Translations under genes and position numbers: made by a program
The notes under the pieces: model-generated
The model's input: the letters and a program-made list of their open reading frames with translations, nothing else
Told to the model about the DNA's origin: nothing
Databases searched by the model: none
Shown: positions 58,395 to 64,000 of the stretch, piece after piece
Layout of the letters: the number at the start of each line of letters is the position of its first letter
Position numbering within the stretch: position 1 is the first letter of the stretch
From: Micromonospora craniellae
GTDB taxonomy: Bacteria > Actinomycetota > Actinomycetes > Mycobacteriales > Micromonosporaceae
DNA length: 64,000 nt
Direction of reading: 5' to 3'
Assembly (NCBI RefSeq): GCF_014764405.1
Contig: NZ_CP061725.1
Location: 2,728,001-2,792,000 of the forward strand

Positions 58395-60074
58395 CTGATC
58401 GAGGGCGATAAACGAAAGGTGCTCCTGACCTGCAAGGATTTGGGTGTCGAGTCCATGTCCACAGCAGAAGCGGGTGCACCTTTCTGGTGAGTAAGGGTAG
58501 CGGGTGGGATCAGCGGCTGGTCGTCGGCGCGGGCGGGAAGGGTCTGGTCGGTCACGCGGGTGCGGTCCTGCTGCGCAAATGCGCAGATCGGACCGGTCTG
58601 ACCAGCGGTTTGAACAAGGTGCTACCGCGCGGCAAGGGCCCTGGGTGGTGGGATCGCGGCACGGTCCTGGTCTCACTCGCGGTCGCGATCGTGCTCGGCG
58701 CCACGAGCATGTCCGACATCGCGGTCCTCGCCCATCAGGGATTGGTCTTCGGTGATCGGCCGTCGGAGCCAACCGTCCGGCGAGCGTTGGCCGGTCTCGA
58801 CGAGACCGCGCTGAAACGGATCGGCAAAGCGCGGGCGAAGGTCCGCGCTCACGTATGGGCCCTGCTCGCCCGCCGCCCGCAAGGGTTCCCGTGGCTGACG
58901 GTGGCGGGCAAGCTGCTGTCCGGGTGGGTGGTCATCGATCTGGACGCCACCCTGATCACCGCTCACTCACCGAAGCAGGGTGCGGCGGCCACGTTCAAGA
59001 AGGGTTTCGGGTTCCATCCGCTCGGTGCGTGGTGTGCGAACACCGCGGAATGCCTGGCCATGCTGCTGCGGCCCGGCAGTGCCGGCTCGAATACGGTCGC
59101 CGATCACATCCGGGTTCTCGGTGAGGCGATCGCTCAGTTGCCGGTCGCCTACCGGCGCAAGATTCTGATCAGGGTCGATGGGGCCGGTGCCACCCACGAC
59201 CTGCTCGAGCACATCGAGGCGATGAACCGGCTGTGGCGCAGCGTGAAGTTCACCGTCGGCTGGACGATCACCGACGCCGACGAGATCGCGATCGAGCAAC
59301 TGCCTGCTGAAGCGTGGACCGACGGCCTCGCCCAGGACGGCACGGCCGTCGACACCGCGCATGTCGCGGAACTGACCGGCCTCAACCAGCGCCTGGAGAA
59401 CTGGAACGGCCGGCTACGGCTGCTCGTGCGGCGCACGAAGCCGTCGGCCCGGCACGCGAAGAATCTCACCGCGCTGGAGAAGCGGACCGGCTGGCGGTAC
59501 GCGATCGTCGCCACCAACATCAGCCGGATCGCCGGGGTGCCGGGCTCGCACCAGCCGCAATGGATCGACGCTTTGCATCGTTCGCACGCAGGAGTGGAAG
59601 ACAAGGTGCGCACGAACAAGGCCATGGGCCTGCGGAACCTGCCGTCGAAGGCCTGGACCGTCAACCGCGGCTGGGTCCTCGCCGCCAACATCGCCGCGGA
59701 CATCACTTCCTGGACCCGGTTGCTCGGCCTGCACGACCAGGACGACCTCGCCCACGCCGAACCCGCAACACTGCGTTACCGGCTGCTGCACCTGCCCGCG
59801 AAACTGGCCGCCCACGCCCGCCGGCGTGTCCTGTCCATCCCCGAGACCTGGCCGTGGGCCGACGCGTTCACCCTCTGCTGGCAGCGCCTCACCCTGCTAC
59901 CACTGACAACCTGACCCTGGACCCCTGTACCTACCAGTAGAAAGACCGTGACCGAGGGCCCGGAGAACTCGCGCTTCCACAGCGACACGTGGCGATATCA
60001 CACCCAAACCGGGTGGACAAAACGGTCAAGCCGAAACGGTCAGGCAGGGAGCAAGACCCTCTGACGGATCGAGG
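58371..60074 (+). mobile_element. IS1380-family insertion sequence, 1704 bp
   Basis: The boundaries come from the CCATC duplication and restoration of the interrupted gene. The ends are imperfect inverted repeats sharing GTCAGAGG at the same depth (near 58379 on the left and the complement CCTCTGAC near 60058 on the right). Length and a single transposase gene agree with the family. A complete frame suggests recent insertion. Confidence 0.85.
58487..59914 (+). CDS. IS1380-family transposase
   Basis: In this 475-residue DDE transposase the catalytic Asp segments are visible in GWVVIDLDATLITAHSPKQG and ILIRVDGAGATHDLLEHIEA. The C-terminal Glu region is in HAGVEDKVRTNKAMGLRNLP followed by NRGWVLAANIAADITSW. 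The starting GTG at 58487 is the first good start. The frame is intact and ends 160 bp before the right end of the element. Confidence 0.92.
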   Translation: MSKGSGWDQRLVVGAGGKGLVGHAGAVLLRKCADRTGLTSGLNKVLPRGKGPGWWDRGTVLVSLAVAIVLGATSMSDIAVLAHQGLVFGDRPSEPTVRRALAGLDETALKRIGKARAKVRAHVWALLARRPQGFPWLTVAGKLLSGWVVIDLDATLITAHSPKQGAAATFKKGFGFHPLGAWCANTAECLAMLLRPGSAGSNTVADHIRVLGEAIAQLPVAYRRKILIRVDGAGATHDLLEHIEAMNRLWRSVKFTVGWTITDADEIAIEQLPAEAWTDGLAQDGTAVDTAHVAELTGLNQRLENWNGRLRLLVRRTKPSARHAKNLTALEKRTGWRYAIVATNISRIAGVPGSHQPQWIDALHRSHAGVEDKVRTNKAMGLRNLPSKAWTVNRGWVLAANIAADITSWTRLLGLHDQDDLAHAEPATLRYRLLHLPAKLAAHARRRVLSIPETWPWADAFTLCWQRLTLLPLTT

Positions 60075-60079
60075 CCATC
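60075..60079. repeat. 5-bp target-site duplication, right copy (CCATC)
   Basis: This is the right copy of the CCATC duplication, immediately outside the IS1380-family element and followed by the rest of the host gene. Confidence 0.85.
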
Positions 60080-60277
60080 TTCCGAGTGGACGAGAGCATG
60101 CTGGTTAACACCCACGTATACGGATCCACTGCTGCCCACAATCCGGTGTTACATCTCCGGCGCGTACCTGGTGGCCGGGTCGTTGATCACTACCTCACCA
60201 GCTTCGACCGGGTCTGGACCCAGGCCGAACCCACCTCGGACATCAATGCGGCGATAGCCGCGTTCGACGGGAGATGA
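60080..60277 (+). pseudogene. XRE/PLD-like (DUF5919) gene, 3' part
   Basis: Sixty-five codons read FRVDESMLVNTHVYGSTAAH and VLHLRRVPGGRVVDHYLTSF, the C-terminal end expected for the gene that begins at 57798. An internal GTG at 60086 could start a 63-residue fragment, but a functional product is unlikely. The stop lies 3 bp before the Nudix ATG, so the original gene was coupled to Nudix expression. Confidence 0.83.
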
Positions 60278-60280
60278 TGG

Positions 60281-60751
60281 ATGCCACGCCGGGACTTCTT
60301 CAACGACCCTGAGTCCCCCGAAGCCAATAGCGTGGTGCCGTCGGTCGTCGCGGCCGTTCGTAACGAGCACGGCGAGTTGTTGATGATCCACCGCACCGAC
60401 AACAACCTGTGGGCTCTTCCTGGCGGTGGTCACGACATCGGTGAGTCGATCTCCGACACTGTGGTGCGGGAGGTTCGCGAGGAGACGGGCATCGAGGTGG
60501 AGGTCACGGGCTTGGTTGGTACGTACACCAACCCCCACCATGTGATGGCCTACGACGACGGTGAGGTGCGCCAGCAGTTCTCGCTGTGCTTCACCGCCAG
60601 ACCTGTCGGTGGGAATCTGACGACCTCCAGCGAGTCACGTCAGGTTCGCTGGGTAGACCCCGCCGAACTCGACCAGTTGGACATCCACCCCTCAATGCGG
60701 CTGCGCATCGACCACGCCCTCGACGGTCGGACCGCACCGTACATCGGCTGA
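60281..60751 (+). CDS. Nudix hydrolase
   Basis: This 156-residue protein has a complete Nudix box near 48-70: GGGHDIGESISDTVVREVRE then ETGIEV. It therefore hydrolyses a nucleoside diphosphate linked to another group; the substrate is unknown. The first strand is VVPSVVAAVRNEHGELLMIH. ATG 60281 follows the split regulator by 3 bp with GGGAGATGATGG upstream. The IS insertion upstream may have altered its transcription. Confidence 0.9.
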   Translation: MPRRDFFNDPESPEANSVVPSVVAAVRNEHGELLMIHRTDNNLWALPGGGHDIGESISDTVVREVREETGIEVEVTGLVGTYTNPHHVMAYDDGEVRQQFSLCFTARPVGGNLTTSSESRQVRWVDPAELDQLDIHPSMRLRIDHALDGRTAPYIG

Positions 60752-60830
60752 CGTCGGAGGGGCGTTTCCTCGGCTCGGGGACGTCCCAACCGTCTCGCCG
60801 AGCCGGTAGGGCGGCGGCCCGCTGTGCGGC

Positions 60831-60836
60831 TACGTT
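60831..60836 (+). promoter_or_regulatory. Probable -10 of a leaderless HD-domain gene
   Basis: TACGTT ends 6 nt before the GTG at 60843, the spacing typical of leaderless actinomycete transcripts. No Shine-Dalgarno other than a run of G is present. No -35 is obvious. Confidence 0.45.
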
Positions 60837-60842
60837 CGGGGG

Positions 60843-61409
60843 GTGTCTGACCTAACGGCCAACGCCAAGGACCTTGCTGGCAGTCTGCTCGACTCCCCAA
60901 AAATGGCCCGGCGCTGGACCCACGTCCAGGGTGTCGGCCGGCGGGCCACGGAACTGACGAGCACGGTGGCGCCGGCTGATCGTGACCTGCTGGTGGCAGC
61001 CGCCTGGCTGCATGATGTCGGTTATGCGCCGGACCTCGTGGACACCGGCCTTCACTCCCTCGACGGTGCCCGATACCTCCGACGTAACGGCTACCCGCTG
61101 CGGCTAGTCGGGCTGGTCGCCCATCACACCTGCGCCCGCATCGAGGCGGCTGAGCGCGGCCTGGCGGACCAACTCGCGGCCTTTCCGCTCGAAGAGGGAC
61201 CCCTGATGGACGCGCTCGTCACCTCCGACCTCACGGTCGGACCGTGGGGACAACGTCTCGAGGTCGCCGAGCGCATCGAGGAGATCCTCCACCGATATCC
61301 TCCGCAGAGCCCCGTTCATCGGGCGATCCAGCGAGCAGAGCCGCTCCTCATGGCGCACGTCCGCCGAACACTGGATCGGCTCGACGTCGACGAGCAATCC
61401 GCTGCATGA
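60843..61409 (+). CDS. HD-domain phosphohydrolase
   Basis: This 188-residue protein has the HD metal site: H in RRWTHVQGVGRRA, the pair HD in AAWLHDVGYAPDLV, and a later D in LVTSDLTVGPWG. HHTCARIEAAERG is also characteristic of this metal-dependent phosphohydrolase group, which acts on nucleotides or related phosphates. It follows the Nudix gene by 91 bp. Pairing with XRE and Nudix genes suggests a small nucleotide-metabolism unit. Confidence 0.85.
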   Translation: MSDLTANAKDLAGSLLDSPKMARRWTHVQGVGRRATELTSTVAPADRDLLVAAAWLHDVGYAPDLVDTGLHSLDGARYLRRNGYPLRLVGLVAHHTCARIEAAERGLADQLAAFPLEEGPLMDALVTSDLTVGPWGQRLEVAERIEEILHRYPPQSPVHRAIQRAEPLLMAHVRRTLDRLDVDEQSAA

Positions 61410-61524
61410 CATTCGACGCGCCTGCTTGGTCCAGCCCCCTGACCTGTATCGCCGGCGCCTGAAGGCGGAACGGCTGCCCCGGTGGCCCCGCTCTGACTGT
61501 CTGACCGTCAGCCGGCCGGGAAAG

Positions 61525-62409
61525 TTAAAGGATGCGCCACTGGAGAAGTTCCTGGTCGCCCCGTCTGAGGGCGCTGATGCGGCGGAGCACCTCGGCCTCG
61601 GCCTCGGTGCCGGGACGGGACTTGCGGGCGTTGGTGGCGATCATCTGCAGTTCGCGGAGTTGGCACAGCTCCTCGAAGCCGCGCCACGGGGTGACGTCCC
61701 AGCCGTACGCGGCGGTGAAGTCGGAGAAGGCGGCATTGCCCGGTGGGGTGAACCGGCGACAGTGCACAGCGACGGTGGCCAGGTCCCATTCCCGGGGACC
61801 GACGGCGGCGCCGTCCCAGTCGGCAAGTACCGGCGTGCCGTCGAAGCGGCGCAGTGCGTTGCGGGTCTGGGGATCGGACTGGATCAGGCTCGCGCCCCGG
61901 GGAAAGCTCATCTCGAGCCAGCGGGCCGCGAGCGGTTCGAGACGCTTCAGCAGCAGGCCACGATCCTCAGCGGTGAGGATCATCGACCTCTGCACTGACC
62001 GCCGGATGTTGTCCACCGGCTCCAGAGTCGGCAGACTCACCGGAGGAGCCGGCAGGGCGTGCAACTGCCGCAGCAGCGTGCCCAGCTCCCCCATGGTGAC
62101 CGGACTGTCGTTCGCCGGATCGAGCCGCTGCCAGACCGTCACGGCATGCTCGCCCACCAGCAGGGGCTGTGGCAGGCGCGAGCTGAGGCCAACAGTCGGG
62201 AACCCCCGACCGACCAGCCATCGCACGACGGCCACCACGGCGCTTATGCGCTCCACGCCGAAGTCCGCCGGAGCGATCTTGACCACCACGTCGCCGACCG
62301 CGTACACCGCGTTCGTGTGATGCCGTATCAGGACAGCATCGGCGTCGGACAACTCCAGACGACGACACACCTCGGCGAGTGCCGGACGTGTGCGCGCTTC
62401 GACGAACAT
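61525..62409 (-). CDS. APH-fold kinase-like protein with altered catalytic loop
   Basis: This 294-residue member of the aminoglycoside phosphotransferase/choline kinase fold has Lys in VGDVVVKIAPADF (ATP contact), a catalytic loop that reads LIQSDPQTRNALRR and an Mg loop, VLADWDGAAVGPREWDL. The usual His-Gly-Asp of the loop is Gln-Ser-Asp, so Asp and Asn are kept but His is not. The substrate is unknown. ATG 62409 lies 7 bp after the XRE gene stop with AGGGG upstream. Confidence 0.8.
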   Translation of the reverse strand: MFVEARTRPALAEVCRRLELSDADAVLIRHHTNAVYAVGDVVVKIAPADFGVERISAVVAVVRWLVGRGFPTVGLSSRLPQPLLVGEHAVTVWQRLDPANDSPVTMGELGTLLRQLHALPAPPVSLPTLEPVDNIRRSVQRSMILTAEDRGLLLKRLEPLAARWLEMSFPRGASLIQSDPQTRNALRRFDGTPVLADWDGAAVGPREWDLATVAVHCRRFTPPGNAAFSDFTAAYGWDVTPWRGFEELCQLRELQMIATNARKSRPGTEAEAEVLRRISALRRGDQELLQWRIL

Positions 62410-62416
62410 GGTGCCC

Positions 62417-63784
62417 CTAGGGATCGAGCGCGGCAGTTCCGGCAGCAAGCGTACGGGTGCGCTCCCGGCAGGCTCGCACATAGTCCGTCAACTCGGTGAT
62501 CTCGCTGCCGCGATGTCTCACCGGAATCGCCGAGACCACGTCGCTCGCCCTCGTCAGGACGATCTCCGTGCGCTGCGCCTCGGGCAGGGTGGCGACGGCG
62601 TCGCGCGCTGACGCAGCAGCCTCGGTCGTTCGTCGGTCACGCACCAGGCACATCGATCGGTCGAGCGCGAGGAGAGCCGGATCGATCGCCACGGAAGGGG
62701 ACGGCCCGTAGAGCCGCAGGGCCTCGTCCTGCACCCGGTAGGCCTCGTTCGTGTCGCCCAGCCAGGTGCTCGCTCCAGAGAGGTAGAACAACATGCGCTT
62801 CATCGGAAATCGGAAGGCCGTGTCAGTGTCGTCATCGCCGACCTGGTCGAACATGTGCCGAGCCTGGACGATCGCCTGCCGCGCCTGCTCCGCCGATCCG
62901 AGCCGGGCGAGCGCCCTTGCGCGCCCCGCCGCAGCAAGCGCCGCCGAGGACGACGGCGTCGCGGTGACCGCCAGCGCTGCGTCCGCCAGGACGACCGTCT
63001 GCCGGGGATCACCGAAGTAGTAGGGCAGCATCGCCGCTTGGGCGCGGACCAGCACCCGTAGACGGCTGTCTGAGCTGTCATCTGCGGCGTGGATCGCTGT
63101 CCGATACCACAGCCGTGCCTCGTCGACGTCCCCGAGGCGCATGAGCGCGTCGGCGCACATGGTCGCCAACAGAGCCGCCGTGCCGGAGAGCCGCGCCTGA
63201 ACCGCCGCCGGCTGTCTACGCCGGGACAGAGTTTGCACCTCGACACACTCGGCGGCCAGCCGCGACAGCATGACTCTAGGCGGGGCTGCTGGATAGCTCC
63301 GCATGTGCTCGCTGGCCGCTTCCTCGATCAAATCAAGTTGTCGCGGAGCGACGGTCGATGAGGCAAGCGCTTCGTCTAGCCCAGTACGAAGCCGGGCGAG
63401 CGCGGTGATCGCTTGATCGGGCCAGCCTACTGCTGGTCGCCCGGCTGGTGGGAGGTGCGCTGAACCTTCGATTTCCCGGTCGAACGAGGGCCTCGCATCA
63501 CCCGTCCCGTCCTGACCCAAGCCCATCCACGCTCGGGGAATACCGAGTCCGACCGCGATGCGTTCGAGGACGTCGTAGGCCGTTACCTGGCGGGTGCCCT
63601 TGGTGATCTCGGCGGCTCGATTCGGGGACACGCCGACCAACGCGGCGATGGTGCCGTAGGAGACCCCGCGGGCATGGAGGAATCGGAACGTGGCGGCGAT
63701 GTCACGGCGCTCCAGGAACTCGCGGATCGGTCGCCCCTCCCAGACACCCGACGTCCACCAGGACGGATCGATCTGGACGCCCAC
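62417..63784 (-). CDS. XRE-family regulator with long TPR-like C-terminal domain
   Basis: In this 455-residue protein residues 1-95 hold a helix-turn-helix (GVSYGTIAALVGVSPNRAAE). The remaining 350 are alpha-helical repeats (LSRLAAECVEVQTLSRRRQP, ADALMRLGDVDEARLWYRTA, AGRARALARLGSAEQARQAI), the layout of Streptomyces regulators that sense small molecules or peptides. It is coupled to the APH-like gene. Its N-terminal 95 residues closely parallel the truncated gene at 57209-57583. ATG 63784 was chosen. Confidence 0.83.
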   Translation of the reverse strand: MGVQIDPSWWTSGVWEGRPIREFLERRDIAATFRFLHARGVSYGTIAALVGVSPNRAAEITKGTRQVTAYDVLERIAVGLGIPRAWMGLGQDGTGDARPSFDREIEGSAHLPPAGRPAVGWPDQAITALARLRTGLDEALASSTVAPRQLDLIEEAASEHMRSYPAAPPRVMLSRLAAECVEVQTLSRRRQPAAVQARLSGTAALLATMCADALMRLGDVDEARLWYRTAIHAADDSSDSRLRVLVRAQAAMLPYYFGDPRQTVVLADAALAVTATPSSSAALAAAGRARALARLGSAEQARQAIVQARHMFDQVGDDDTDTAFRFPMKRMLFYLSGASTWLGDTNEAYRVQDEALRLYGPSPSVAIDPALLALDRSMCLVRDRRTTEAAASARDAVATLPEAQRTEIVLTRASDVVSAIPVRHRGSEITELTDYVRACRERTRTLAAGTAALDP

Positions 63785-64000
63785 GACAACCTCCCGTTGA
63801 TCGAAGCGGTCCTGATCAATATGTCACCACTTCCGCGCGTCGGCGACAAGCCGGTTCGACACCTCGCCGAAACGACGGTGCCTGAAATAATCCTCGCAGC
63901 GGCGGCGGCTGCTACCCCCCATCGTGGCCCCCCATCATGGGAGTCGACGGCTAGCCACGCTTCCCGAGAGAATTGAGCGGCGGCTGTCGATGACGTTAGG
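63785..64000. other. Upstream region of the XRE regulator, right edge
   Basis: No gene is supported here. The stretch should contain the promoter for the leftward XRE/APH pair. A short plus-strand frame overlaps it but lacks family features. Confidence 0.4.

Overview
The window is high-GC actinomycete DNA. Translationally coupled genes, GTG starts, SARP and conservon regulators, and gene families typical of Micromonospora or Streptomyces relatives all point this way. No rRNA, tRNA or CRISPR array was seen. Genus-level assignment is inference.

Region 1 (1-21.7 kb) is a biosynthetic gene cluster. Fifteen minus-strand genes run from about 15.7 kb off the left edge, almost all joined by 4-8 bp overlaps. 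They encode three free-standing acyl carrier proteins, a C-A-T NRPS module, a thioesterase, an SDR, a ProA-like reductase, a TrpB2-like PLP enzyme, two BtrH-type acyltransferase-like proteins (one fused to its own carrier domain), a stand-alone AMP ligase, a BtrK-like PLP decarboxylase, two acyl-CoA-dehydrogenase-like flavoproteins and a PPTase. The divergent genes encode an MFS exporter, a second stand-alone adenylation enzyme and a SARP regulator that lacks a TPR domain. A RidA homologue follows. I infer that amino acids are loaded on carrier proteins, then decarboxylated, desaturated or otherwise reworked while tethered, and handed on by the BtrH-like enzymes. I cannot name the product.

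Region 2 (22.2-39.2 kb) is an integrative element that appears incomplete. It has a minus-strand type IV secretion operon (VirB2-, VirB6-, PrgI- and VirB4-like, but no VirD4 or relaxase), an HTH protein and about 0.65 kb of TGTCA/TGACA-rich DNA split by an IS3-family insertion. A plus-strand operon follows with three methyltransferase genes, a methyltransferase-fold gene and a PP-loop enzyme; the cytosine-5 methyltransferase is frameshifted. The region ends with an excisionase, a tyrosine integrase and a perfect terminator hairpin. A 39-bp imperfect inverted repeat lies upstream of both operons.

Region 3 (39.3-46.7 kb) is accessory DNA: a CdiA-type toxin tail with a SitI3-like immunity gene and a helical protein, an unusual 601-residue S1/coiled-coil protein, a GNAT enzyme, a transposase remnant, and TPR proteins with an HTH or zinc-ribbon.

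Region 4 (46.8-56.9 kb) looks like one ten-gene minus-strand transcription unit. It carries a conservon without CvnC (CvnA-CvnB-CvnD), a full branched-chain amino-acid-type ABC transporter, a membrane-anchored protein and a SAM methyltransferase, ending in a hairpin.

Region 5 (57.2-64 kb) holds XRE-type regulators (one truncated, one with a long helical tail), a DUF5919-like XRE/PLD gene split by an IS1380-family element with a clear 5-bp target duplication, and Nudix, HD-domain and APH-like genes.
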